Origin: Neostapfia colusana
Taxonomy: Eukaryota > Streptophyta > Magnoliopsida > Poales > Poaceae
Direction of reading: 5' to 3'
NCBI GenBank assembly: GCA_030760725.1
Contig: JASWHV010000005.1
Span: 25,925,241-25,989,240, forward strand
Length of the DNA: 64,000 bases
A program made the translations under genes and the position numbers. Under the pieces are notes generated by a model that was not told the DNA's origin, made no database searches, and saw only the letters and a list, made by a program, of their open reading frames with translations. Positions within the stretch are counted from its first letter, which is position 1; every line of letters begins with the position of its first letter. Positions 10,242-21,031 of this stretch are shown here, one piece after another.

Positions 10242-13200
10242 TGTAAAGGTCCCAAAAATGTGAATACAAAGAAAACTCTTGTTTGCAAAAGTTTTGTTTC
10301 ACATGAGTGAAATTTGGGACTTGTTAAAACTTTTGCACATGTGATAACACACATGAGGGTTTTCTTCACACAAGTCAAATGTTTATTTGAGACCTTGGAA
10401 CCCTAGAGGGGTCTAAAACAAAGATGGGAAGTTCCCATATGTGTGAGAAAACAAAAATCAGATTTGGAGCAATGTGTTCAAAATAAAGTTCAAATGAGAA
10501 CAAAACAATGGAATTCAAAACTGTTGTGCTGAAAATCTCATTTGCAGCAGGCAAAATTTAAATCAGATTTCATATTTGAATTCCTTGAGTCCAAATTAGG
10601 GGGTGTGCAAAGTTTCATGATTTATGGAAATGAATTGCAACCCATTTTCCAAAATGGACTTTATATGACAAAGAATTCAAATGCATATTTGAATTTGGAT
10701 AAAACTTGCCCAATTATCCAAATGTCTCTCAGATTTAAACTTCCACAATTGAATTCCATCAATATTTAAATTTGGGAGATATTTTAGAAGGGATAAGGAG
10801 GACTGACATGTGGGACCCACATGTCATTGGGAGCACTGAAATTTGCAAAAGATCTTCAGTCCACAGTCTCCATTTGATTTCCTCCCACGAGAAGCAATCA
10901 GCAGAGCCGACAGCGGCGCTCACCGCCTCGGACGACTGCCTCCCCACGGGAACCGCCTCACCCCAGGGCTTTATTACCCCCTGCCGGGCTCCTTTTTCCC
11001 TCTCATCACCGAAGCCCCGAAGCCTCGGCCTGTTCTTCCTCCTCGCGCAAGAAAAACCGACCGAGCGCTGCCGCCGAGCTCTCGGTCGATCAACCCTCAC
11101 CTAGACCGCGTGAGGACATCAGCTAAGCAGCAAAACCGCACCGCAGAACCTCCCACGACCTCCTCGTGCACTCACCGAGGGAGTTCGTGCTCTCCACACC
11201 GAGTTCACCCAGTTTCCGCGGCGGCCGTCACACAACAGCGATGGGGTGCTCCCGTGGACAGCCTCCTCCAGAGCTTATCACGACCTCAAGGCCACTTTTG
11301 GACGCGCAGGAGCTCCGTGCAGCTTCCACCCGAAGCACAGAGCTTGTCTCCGCCTTTGGCCGACGAATTTTGGGGATTCACTCCGGCCGGTGTAAACCGA
11401 CCTTCCGGTATGATTCTGCAAAATTACCGATTGATTGTTGTTTAGAAACCACGAAACATCGCACACACGGGCTACACTTGAGGGTGCACCAGTTTTCTTT
11501 TGAAACCTCGCATGAAACACACTGTGCACGGTGCAATTTCAAGCTTTCCGAAGGCGGCTATGGCGGGAAGGTGCGGGTGCACGGTGAACTCTAAGTTAGA
11601 GCCATCTCCGAGCTATTTCCTTTCCACGTCGATGATTCCTAGCGTCCGCCGGTGCTCTAGAGCTTGGAAACCGAAGCCTAGAAGGCTTAGGGCGTCGGGG
11701 CGACGTCGCCGGACTTCGTCCGAACCGTTGTGCCGTCGCGGGCTAGTTTGGGGGCCCTGCCAGCTCGAGAAAACCCCACCAGCGTGTTCCTTACATTGAA
11801 TTAGGGGCTAGCGGCAAGTTTCAGAAGTTGCGATGGCCGGACGACCGATCCCGGAGCTACTCTGGCGAGCCCGGCGGCGGGGTCGCGCGGGAGCGGGAGG
11901 TTGAAGACGACCTCGCCAGTGCCGCCTGTCAGCGACTCGGGAGAGGGGGCCGGATACTCTGTGGCGCGGGATTGGCTGTGACAGCGCGGGAAACAATTCT
12001 GTGACCCCGTGTGGCGCGCTCCCGGTAACTGACATGTGCCCCTTGGTCCCACAGTCAGGTTTAAACATTTCTCGGATTTATTCAAATTCCAGATTTTCCC
12101 CCAAACTTTAGAAGAGCATAACTTTTGCTAGGAACCTCCAAATTTAGTGATTCAAATTGGGTTAGATTCAGATTTACAAACTCTATCAAATTATGCAACC
12201 CAATTTGTATGAAAGTCTTTAGTTAATTCTGGAAAATTCTTTAAATCTTTTCATCAAAAGAATTTTAGCGGGAGTTTGTTTTATCCAAAAATACCCAAAT
12301 TTTGGCAGAACATTTTTAGGGTGTTATTAGACTCCTGTAAAAGTTTCAGCTCATTTGGAGTTGAATTGATCAGGGTAATTCAGATTGTAAGTTACTGTGT
12401 TCAATTGAATACAGAAACATTTTCAGAGAATTTCCAAAGCTTGTAAATTCAGTTCTGGGCAATTCTTAGCTCCAAATATCCTAGGAAAATTCATGTAGAC
12501 TCTATGAACTATAATTGAAATTGTAGTTCACTGAGTTTGACATGAACATGGGTATTAACTCAGAATTAATTCATCTTTGATTAAACACTTAGAGAATTGT
12601 TCTGAATAAACCACTCCATGAAAAGTTCTAAATTTTAGTCCAGAGGACTTTCTTGTGACAAGGAACTCACATGAAAATTCCCAGCTCCATTGGAGCTCTG
12701 GATCACCACTGTCATGTGTAATCTCTTAAGGTGATCAACACTTAACTAGGAAAAGCACTTAACATTTGATCTTAGTGTTTAAACCCAACCCAAACCACTA
12801 GCACCAGTATCATTTTAAATTCTTGAACAGAGTTCCAGTTTTAAAACTGTCATTAGATCTTATAAGTAAAAGCTTTTCAATTAAATACATGTGCATGATC
12901 ATATTGTGTAGCATATACGTGAAGAAAGTGAGAAGGACTTGAAGTGAAGATCAGGGAGGGAGGAAAACAAGTGATCAAGCTCCAAGTGATCATCACTAAC
13001 TGATTGTAACCTTAGTCACCTGCAAAACAGGCAAGCCCCGGTTTGCATTTAAACAGTTTTATAAAGCATTTTCATTTGTAGAGATCATAGCTTCGCATCA
13101 TTGATTGCAGTAAGTCTAGATGATATTGAAAACCCCACTTGCATGACCAGAATTACCTAAGAGAGAAAGGGTAGAATAGCACCTCCTCGAGTGGATTTGG

Positions 13201-14494
13201 CTACGCTAAATGTTAGTAGGAAAGGTCCGGTAGAAGTCGAGTAGTTGGAAGCTACTCGCGAGTTTAGGGCTGGTTTACTCGGAACGGGTCCGAATTAGAA
13301 AAGATGAGGAAAGTTCACACATAAGAAATGGAGACCTGGCAGGGAGGTTTAGATGCAGCAGGTTGCAGGCCGTGCGTGCATAGCCCTGCCTGTGTCGGTT
13401 AAGGCCCGTCCGTGCTTAGCCCTGTTGGACAAGTTTGAGTTGTGTACCGGGCGCATACTGGCTATAAGGGACCCAGGAAACCGATGTACCTTGGGAGATC
13501 CATAGTGGAACTTTTCCAACTGCCTTAGGCTTTTGGCGTCAGGGTAGCAGGAGGTACCTCGCTCAAGAACATACCACTGCAGGTATGTACCTTGAGGGAG
13601 CTTGCATACTCGGGGCAGTTGGACTGCGTCCAATTTGGAAGATCTTGGGAAAGGTGGCCGCGTACAACGTCAGTCGAGGTTGCTGACGGCAACTCGGAGT
13701 ACGGGTGTACGTGTCGTGTAGTCCGGGCGTGTACTGATTCAAATCACCGTCGCTCGCGGTTATATGAGCATACTTGCCCACTGCATCTTGACGTAGTAAC
13801 AACTGGAATTTGTTTATCTTTGAACTTGATAAGGCTGTGCTGTAACTTGTATTGCAACCATGATTGAATTAGAGATAGGCTCATTAAACTTTAATTTCAC
13901 TTTGTGCAAGGGGCATCGCAACAAAGTGTTTTTTGTTTTATTGTGGAGTTTCGATGCTTTTCGGCTCAAGGTCTGCACAATGAGGCTTAAAATTCTGAAA
14001 GTTAAGGATCAACTTTAGGCGAGTCCTTTATGCAAATATAGCTAACCTAATTGCAACCGTCGTGCATGTAGAGTTTCTTGTTTAGGAGAGACGGATCAGT
14101 CTTGCTGAGCCTATGTGCTCACGCTTGCTATATAAGTGGTTTTGCAGGTTAACATCGATGCTAAGAAGAAGGTTGTCCGGTGAGACTCAGAGACTTCCGA
14201 GCAGGTAACACATGGAGAACCCAGCCGCTGCTGCTTGTCTTCGTGTTGCTAGGGAGAGGAGTCCGCGGGCTGGACTGCATCTCGAGTGCTCTTAGTTATT
14301 CGACGTGAGTTGTTATAGACTTCCGCTGTAGCTATTTGATGGAAATTATTTACAAAGAAAAATTTGTAAGATTTCGCTATTGTTTTATGTAATACATTGT
14401 TCCTTGTATGTGTGCTGTTGGGTGCCGCACAACACGGCACCACCCAATGCGATTCCCGGGCGAGTGGCCTGTCTTAGTTGGTCGGGCCGCGCCA
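10242..14494 (+). repeat. 3' LTR of element A (4253 bp)
   Basis: It begins TGTAAAGGTCCC after the polypurine tract and ends GCCA before the target duplication GATCT. It keeps the GC-rich block (about 10725-11457) lost from the 5' LTR. The long overlapping frames on both strands in that block (for example 10843-11445 and 11166-11594) are not supported as genes. A copy of the conserved LTR hairpin is at 14106-14121. Confidence 0.93.
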
Positions 14495-16024
14495 GATCTC
14501 ACATCGATGACCAAGGATATAATGTCTCCAAATTTTCAATGCATGCACTACTGCTGCTAGCTCCAAGTCATGGGTAGGATAATTAAGCTCGTGCTTCTTT
14601 AATTGTCGTGAGGCATAGGCTACCACTTGTCCTTCTTGCATTAGCACACATCCGGACCCTTGTCTGGATGCGTCACAGTATATGTCAAAGCTCTTGCTCA
14701 CGTCCGGCAATACCAAAACCGGCGCTGTGTGATATGGGTAGATTATGCTTGGCAACAAACTTGGATGATATGAAGGAATGTGATGCTCCAGAATCAAATA
14801 AAATGGTGGCTGGGTTGGAGTTGGCAAGGAACATACCAATTACGACGTCCTCAGCCTGTTGTGCTTCCTCAGCAGAGACATGGTTCACATTGCCACGAGC
14901 ATAGTTCTGCTGTCCACGGTTTCCTTGATTGTCCCCTCCGTTCGGTCGCTGGTTCTGCTTGGGCACGTTGCCTTGCTGTCCAGGGCCTCTCCTCGGGCAC
15001 TGGCTCGTGAAGTGTCATGTTTCCCCGCATACAAAGCATGCCCTGTTGCCTACGGCAGCAGGTATGTTGCGGCGGGGGTTTTGAACAGGAGCACCCATGT
15101 TGGGTCGGGGCACAGGAGGCAAGGGCACACGAGGTTCTTGTGCAACAGGTCGTTGCTGTGGTGGCTGACTAGGGCGGTATGCAGGGGCGGTCGATCCATA
15201 CTGCGGTGCAGCTAGGGGCATGTACCGAGGTCGTACGCTGCTCCCTTGAGGCTGGTATGGCATCTTCCTCTTGCACTCTCGCTTGATCTCTCAGATCTTG
15301 CTTTCGACTACTATAGCCTTGTCAACTAGCTTCTAAAACTTGCGTAGTCATTGTTGAGGAGCTGAACCTGAATCTCATTGTTCAACCCTCTCATGAACAG
15401 ATATTGCTTCCTCTGGTCTGAGTTGACATCTTCGGGGGCATACCGGGACAGTTGTGTGAACTTGTTGAAATACTCATTCACGCTTCTCTGTCCTTGGCGG
15501 AGACCTTCAAACTCCTGTCTCTTGAGCATCATTACACCAGCTGGGATGTAATGAGAGCGGAAACTCTCCTTGAACTCAGTCCAAGTGATCGTCTCCGGAT
15601 CAACATGAGCGTTGCATAGGGCATCCCACCAATCAGCGACAGCTCCCATAAGTTGGTGCGACGCAAAAAGAACCTTCTCTCGGTCATTGCACTGCACTAT
15701 GGCAAGCTTCTTCTCCATGGATTTCAACCAGTCATCGGCCTCCATGGCGTTGTTAGCTTGAGCAAAGGTGGGTGGTCGAGTCCTCATGAACTCACCCAGT
15801 CTGTTATGAGCCGGCGGTGGTGGTGGCGGTGGTGCCGGAACGGGGTTGTTGTTGTTGGCCTGCAACTGACCCAAAGTTTGGATCATGGTTTGCATAAGTT
15901 GGTTCTGCATTGCCATCAACCGTTCCAGGTGGTTCTCACCAGCTCCGGGGTTAACAGGAAATTCATCGTGGCCATCCTCTTGGTTGTCACGGACGTTCCT
16001 TCGGCCGGCGTTTCCTCTCACCAT
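14495..16024 (-). pseudogene. Element B gag, protease and partial RNase H, with RT deleted
   Basis: Read on minus from 16024: Gag starts MVRGNAGRR, has a proline-rich stretch and the capsid region (WLKSMEKKL, WWDALCNAH), then loses one base near 15327. The other frame continues (15263 down) to the first half of the zinc knuckle (CFVCGET), where a TGA stops it. Further down, protease (DSGASHSFIS) runs to about 14731 and is joined directly to RNase H (FDIYCDASRQ). About 1.26 kb, including all of RT, is missing. The junction shares a short CAC with both sides. Two bases of the deletion junction and the 10 bp lost near 14499 put the pieces in different frames. RNase H stops at the insertion of A. 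Confidence 0.9.
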
Positions 16025-16660
16025 CTGTTAGAGAGATCAAAATAGAATAGAAGGTTAGAAGGTTAGATAGATCCCCTCAACTATATGCATCAAGGTGGGT
16101 TGGACTATATATATATATTAGCCCATACGAGGATGTGAACAAGTGCCGAGGCATCTCACACCTCTTTCTACTTATGTGTGGATATGGACAACGCTTTGAG
16201 ACGTCCCACAACTCACACTAAGACTCAATAGAATTGGATCCATTCCAAATAGCGAGAATTAGGATTCTTGATCCCCCCTTGTTAAGCTTTTTGTTCTCAA
16301 GGAGCAAACTTGTCACTGTGAAGAACAATATCACAAACAATCATCACAAGGGCTCACACAACTCCTATTCAAGGCTTTGTTCAATGGGGGGGGGTTCTAT
16401 ATGACTTAGGGTGATATCAAATTTGTGATCCAACTATGGCTTCTCCTAGGCTTGCATCCTATGGTCAGCGTGGCTTAGCTACCAATCTTTGTCTATCTAG
16501 GTTGTGTGATCTATCTGTGGCAGGTTGATACCGGTCTGTGTCTGATACCAATCTGTATCTATCTAAGCGTGTAACCTACCGTCAACCCGTGGTTCTGGTA
16601 CCAATCTGTGATTGTATCTAAGTGTGTAATCTACCCTCAACCGTGGCTCTGATACCAATC
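16025..16660 (-). other. Leader and primer-site repeats of element B
   Basis: The primer site (GGCTCTGATACCA on plus, 16645-16657) lies three bases from the 5' LTR. Going away from it, primer-like words (plus-strand ACCAATC or ACCGGTC preceded by GAT or GGT) recur at about 16601, 16548, 16528 and 16482, giving a degenerate tandem array. The rest of the leader holds no gene. Directly upstream of the gag ATG the minus strand reads CTCTCTAACAG, an acceptor-like end. Confidence 0.7.
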
Positions 16661-17015
16661 TGTGACGCCCTCAATTCTGTGGAAAACCAAGGAACCGAGA
16701 ACTGATGCATATGTGTGCCCAGGATGTTCATCACACATACACATATTTTCCACAAACTGAATTCAGAATATATATAACCACGAATAACAGAGTTTATTAC
16801 AATATCTCATGAGTCTTGGACTCATGCTCACAGCGGAAGTCTTAATCTAACAGCGGAAGTCTTTATTCTAATACGGAAGCAATTCTAAGAAGCAGTGGCT
16901 CCATCTCTACTTCATCCCCACAAGCAAGGTTGAGAACAGATTTACACGCCTAATGCTCCACTTGGTCTTTATAATAATCTTCTCTGTTGCTGATGATGAA
17001 ATAATAATGCAAGTT

Positions 17016-17035
17016 TGAGTACAATGATGTACTCA
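17016..17035 (-). other. Conserved LTR hairpin of element B
   Basis: TGAGTACA and TGTACTCA form a perfect 8-bp stem around a 4-nt loop. The C 3' LTR has the same stem. The F LTR has TGAGTACC/GGTACTCA, with the last pair changed on both sides. Confidence 0.6.
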
Positions 17036-18829
17036 GCAAGTGCGGGAAAAATGATATGTAGCTCATAACAAGGTAGGTATAAAAAGGCTCATTGCAGAAA
17101 GCAAAGTTATTTATCAAAAACCACGATAAAACATCAACTCATCTTTAAGTGAATGTAATCCCAACATGTATTAAAATACCAATCATACCTCCATTATGTT
17201 CATTACCTTCCATGTCACAACCAGACATCAATCAACCTCATTCTTGTTCATGAATACCTCCTCGTATTCGCTACCATCTCACGAATACCATCTCGTACTC
17301 ACTACCATTTCATCTCATAAACAACTTCGTCTCCCACCGAGACCAACCTTCTTGCCATGACTCAACAGTCATGCAACCCATCTTATCACCCGGACTCAAC
17401 AGTCCCGAAAACAAAACCAAAACCAAACCATAACCAATAACCATATCCAATCTCCATCCCAACTAATCATGGAAGTTGGTCAGGCGCTCGTGACCGTAAG
17501 CTCGGCTATCATGATAGTTTTAGACTCTGCAGAGTTTGCACCTCTTTACCCACAAGTTTGTGATTTCGTCACCCATCGGCGACTGCAGAACCTCCATTAT
17601 ACCAGTACACAACCGTCGGTGTATGGCCAAGAGATCACAAAATAGCCTTTACAAAGGGGCTACTAGATGTATGGACTCACTAAGGTTTCACCGGCAGGCT
17701 AGAATCTCCAATTCTTCCACCCACGGGCCCCCTCTTGTGCCATGCAGTTCCCAGGGTAGTCCTCACTCGACTCCCATTCTCCGCGCCTTCCACGGTCCAT
17801 AACAATCTAGCAACTTACCTAATTAGTCAGCTAAGCCGCACCCATACTTGGCCTTGTGGTGGCACTGTTATCCTAGCATGTGCTCGCATGAACCGGTCCT
17901 TAGATCTACAGTAAGTAAACCACCATCTCATTCTACCTCATTCACAAACCCAGTCTTGCCTAGATCTCCCTCCGATCCATGTTCATCAGTTTGCTCATTA
18001 TCATTAGGACTGCAGTTAGCTAGACACATCTATTTCGCTTCCCAATCCCATGGACTCAGTGAAGCATAAAAGTAAAAACCATACCCGACTCATAAACTTC
18101 CCTGGTGACAAGGGTGGTTTAACCAAAGCTAGTAAACTCCTATAAAAGGGTTTCCCATCATGTTTGACTCAGCACACACACCTTTTCGCAAAACAAAATA
18201 GTTTTTCCCAAAACATAGGATCAATATGGTCAAGGGGCACTTGCCTTGTTCTTGCGGTTCCGGTTGCTCTTGGATCTCGAAACCTTGTTGTTGCAGCTCG
18301 TTGTAGACAGCTCCCTGAGCTTGTTCCTCTATAGAGGATCACGCACATACAAGATTCACAGCAATCAATATCATGCATAAACTTCAACTAGATGTGATGA
18401 TGCATATGCATGCTATCCTATAATCAGTTTTATTAGATCGGTTTGTACGTGTTCTTGCATGGCTTGCATGGATTTTATGATGAACAGAGGTGTTCGGATC
18501 AAATGTGGACATGGCAATGATCTTGTCTTTAGATCAACCCGATCAACAAGTGATCTGTCCACGAGAAAGCTTCTGTTTGAAAGGAATCAAAGAACAGATG
18601 CAAAGAAAACACGATGATGTCGTAAGGTGATATTGGAGACCTACCTTATGTTCTTCGTGGTCTCGGGGTCCTTCTCTTAGCAAGACAGATCGTTTCACTC
18701 CCTTCCGGCGATCTTCCTTGACTGAACTCCGGCGATAGTTTTACTCGGCGAGTTGGGGGCTAGGGCTCTAAGTCGTCGGCTCAGGAGTTGGAAAAAAGTT
18801 CGTGGTTTTCGGCCAAATGTTCTGGGTTC

Positions 18830-18837
18830 TATTTATA
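18830..18837 (-). promoter_or_regulatory. TATA-like box of the B 5' LTR
   Basis: TATTTATA on plus is TATAAATA on minus, followed on minus by G. The same word occurs in both C LTRs at the matching place, downstream of the G-box array. It is the likely promoter driving transcription leftward through B. Confidence 0.6.
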
Positions 18838-19044
18838 ATCGGGAAAAGAAGAGTCCAAATCTGATTGTATTTCGAATAAGAGTTCTATTCAGATTATTGT
18901 TGAATCTTAACAACTTATCTTGAGTTGATTTGGTGCGGTAACATTGTGGAATTCAGGTCGGTTTCTCCTCCGTACCGGTATTTCTACGCGTACAAAATCC
19001 AAAAACCGTTCCAGAACTCGTTACCTCCTTGGTGATGAGCTCCG

Positions 19045-19670
19045 GAAGCTTCACGTGTCCACCGGGGCCTGGTCCTTCCCTTTTCGCAGAGACGAGCTCC
19101 GATTGTGCCGCGTGTCAAGCGAGCGAGACCTCCCTCTCCTTTGGAGGTGAGCTCCGCGTGCGCCACGTATCCTGGCGGTCGGGACCTCCTCTTTATTCGG
19201 AGGTGGCTCCGCGCACGCCACGTGTCAGTGCGGGGCCTTCCCTCTCTCCAGAGGTGGCTCCAGGTGTCCCACATGTTCTAACAGCGCCAGACTCCCTTCC
19301 TGCTCTTAGACGAGCTCCGAGGTCGACACGTGTCCAACAGTGTCGGACCTCCCGGAGATAAGCTCCGATGGCGACACGTGTCCAATAGGACCGGACCTCT
19401 CGGAGGTGAGCGTCGAGGTTAACACGTATCCCGCGCGACTGGTCCTCTGATTTCCGTGGTGATTAGCTCCGAAGGTGACATGTGTCCTGCGGAACTGCCT
19501 TCGCTTCTCCGCAGAGGCTAGCTCCGGGGGCAACACTTGTCCCACGGGGTCGGACCTCTCTCCCTTTGCGGGGGATGAGCCCCGAGCCTGCCACGTAGCC
19601 AGTTTAGTGGCGGACCTCTCCACACTTTGCAGAGATGAGCTCCGAACACGCCACGTGGCCAGCGAGCCAC
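19045..19670 (-). repeat. G-box repeat array in the B LTR
   Basis: Degenerate repeats of about 50-58 bp, each with an ACGTG-type core (for example CACGTGTCC near 19062 and CCACGTGGCC near 19653) and a GGAGCT...CTCCG stretch. The C LTRs carry the same array. ACGTG cores are the known binding words of plant bZIP/bHLH factors (G-box and ABRE). Enhancer function here is an inference. Confidence 0.7.
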
Positions 19671-19815
19671 GGAAGTTATCTTCGGCGCTCTCTGTGAACT
19701 GGATTCGACTCTTTTTGGCTATCTTTTTGATATTTTCTCTGTTCCCACTTCTTTTAAAATGTTTTCTCTACATGAAACATGAATACATGCAGAAACCAGA
19801 AATGAGGGTGTCACA

Positions 19816-20047
19816 GCTTTGCTTGGTCCTGCACCCAAAGCATGCACACTCTGCCTCTCCAGTGCTATGGTCTGAGTACTAGCGGCCGGACGGTTACACC
19901 CTGACTTAGGCGGGAGCCGGGCCTCCGCGACCAAGTGCACTGGATTGCCCGAGCCCCGTATACCGGCTCAGGACTGTAAGCCGAATAAGACTAAGAGGCA
20001 GGGAAGGGGGGACCTCTGAGAAGGATTACCGTTTCCTACTCGGGACC
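19816..20047. other. 232-bp unassigned spacer between elements B and C
   Basis: This DNA separates the outer ends of the two facing 5' LTRs. It is GC-rich, has no open frame of note and matches nothing else in the window that I recognise. A purine-rich GCAGGGAAGGGGGG lies near 20003-20016. Its last five bases (GGACC) are the left target duplication of C, so it is continuous with the sequence that resumes at 31424, that is, part of H or its internal region. I cannot identify it further. Confidence 0.5.
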
Positions 20048-20209
20048 TGTGACACCCTCATTTTCGGGTTCTGCATATATTCATATTTTCTGTGTAGAAA
20101 AAACATTTTTAAAATAAGTTGAAATCAAGAAAGGATCAAAAACTTATCCAAAAAGAGCAAATTCCAGTTTAGGGAAAGCGACAAAGACAACTTCCGCGGC
20201 TCGCTGGCC

Positions 20210-20820
20210 ACATGGCGCGTTCGGAGCTCATCTCCGCAAATGGGGAGAGGTCCGCCGCTAAACTGGCTACGTGGCAAGCTCGAGGCTCATCCCCGCAAAG
20301 GGGGAGAGGTCCGACCATGTGGGACACATGTTGCCCCGGAGCTAGCCTCTGCAGAGGAGCAAGGCCAGTCCCGAAGGACACGTGTCGACTGCGGGGCTAG
20401 TCACCACGGAAAACAGAGGACCAATCACGCGGGATACGTGTCGATCTCGGAGGTCACCTCCGAGAGGTCCGATTCTATTGGACACGTGTCACCACCGGAG
20501 CTTATCTCCGGGAGGTCCGTCACTGTTGGACACGTGTCAACCTCGGAGCTCGTCTCTGAGAAGGTAGGAAATCTGGCACTGTTAGGACACGTGGCACACC
20601 CGGAGCCACCTCCGAAGAGAGGGGAGGTCCGGCACTGACACATGGTGTGCGCGGAGCCACCTCCGAATAGAGAGGAGGCCCCGACCGCAAGGATACGTGG
20701 TGCACGCGGAGCCCGCCTCTGAGAAAGAGGGAGGTCTCGCTCGCTTGACACGCGGCACAACCGGAGCGCGTCTCTGCGGAAAGGGGAAAACCAAGCCCGG
20801 ATAGACACGTGGAGCTTCCG
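20210..20820 (+). repeat. G-box repeat array in the C 5' LTR
   Basis: About eleven degenerate units of roughly 50-58 bp. Most carry ACGTG, in contexts such as GACACGTGTC or GACACGTGGC; a few are decayed to ACATG or ACGCG. Each unit also has a GGAGC...CTCCG...GAGAGG...GGTCC stretch. The array lies just upstream of the TATA-like box, where LTR enhancers usually sit. Confidence 0.75.
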
Positions 20821-21023
20821 GAGCTCATCACCGCGGAGGTAACGAGTTTTGGAGCGGTTTTTGCTTCTGTATGCGTGGGAATACCTGTACGGAAGGAAAC
20901 CGACATGAATTCCACAATGTTACCACACCAAATCAACTAAAGATAAGTTGTTAAGATTCAACGACAATTTGAATAGGACTCTTATTCGAAATACAATCAG
21001 ATTAGGACTCTTCTCTTCCCGAT

Positions 21024-21031
21024 TATAAATA
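21024..21031 (+). promoter_or_regulatory. TATA-like box of the C 5' LTR
   Basis: TATAAATA followed by GAACC, conserved in the 3' LTR (29258-29265) and in the B LTR (minus strand, 18830-18837). It is the likely start of the element's transcript. Confidence 0.6.

Larger units (their letters stand above)
596..14494 (+). mobile_element. Element A: complete Tekay-type Ty3/gypsy chromovirus (13.9 kb)
   Basis: Both ends are visible. The 5' LTR (596-4134) and 3' LTR (10242-14494) each start TG and end CA, and the element is flanked by the 5-bp duplication GATCT (591-595 and 14495-14499). Inside are the initiator tRNA-Met primer site, a 1.5 kb leader, a gag-pol frame and a polypurine tract. It is inserted in the RNase H region of element B. 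Its leader and gag start (MVRTR) resemble those of element E, so A and E look like one lineage. The 5' LTR has lost about 0.7 kb that the 3' LTR keeps, and the first 55 codons of gag hold two stops. Confidence 0.95.
1..19815 (-). mobile_element. Element B: Tekay-type Ty3/gypsy retrotransposon, left end outside window, split by element A
   Basis: This is a minus-strand chromovirus of the same family as element C. From right to left it has a 5' LTR (16661-19815), a primer site (16645-16657), a leader, gag (start 16024), protease, the start of RNase H, then the whole of element A (596-14494), then the rest of RNase H and the integrase zinc finger (595 down to 1). Its 3' LTR lies beyond the left edge, so its target duplication cannot be checked. 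Compared with C it lacks about 1.26 kb covering the protease end and all of RT, has lost one base in gag, and had lost 10 bp in RNase H before A landed. It cannot be autonomous. Confidence 0.9.
16661..19815 (-). repeat. 5' LTR of element B (3155 bp)
   Basis: On plus it runs from TGTGACGCCC to GGGTGTCACA; on minus it starts TG and ends CA next to the primer site. It is homologous over its length to both LTRs of element C. It holds a TATA-like box (minus TATAAATA, plus 18830-18837), an array of G-box repeats (about 19045-19670) and the conserved hairpin TGAGTACA/TGTACTCA (17016-17035). Confidence 0.93.

Noticed and set aside
10759..11594. Open frames of 110-200 codons on both strands in the A 3' LTR
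   Set aside because: The GC-rich LTR block gives open frames in several phases at once. The block is missing from the 5' LTR and shows no protein family.
14859..15215. Plus-strand frames of 76-130 codons at 14600-16045
   Set aside because: They are antisense to the recognisable gag and protease of element B.
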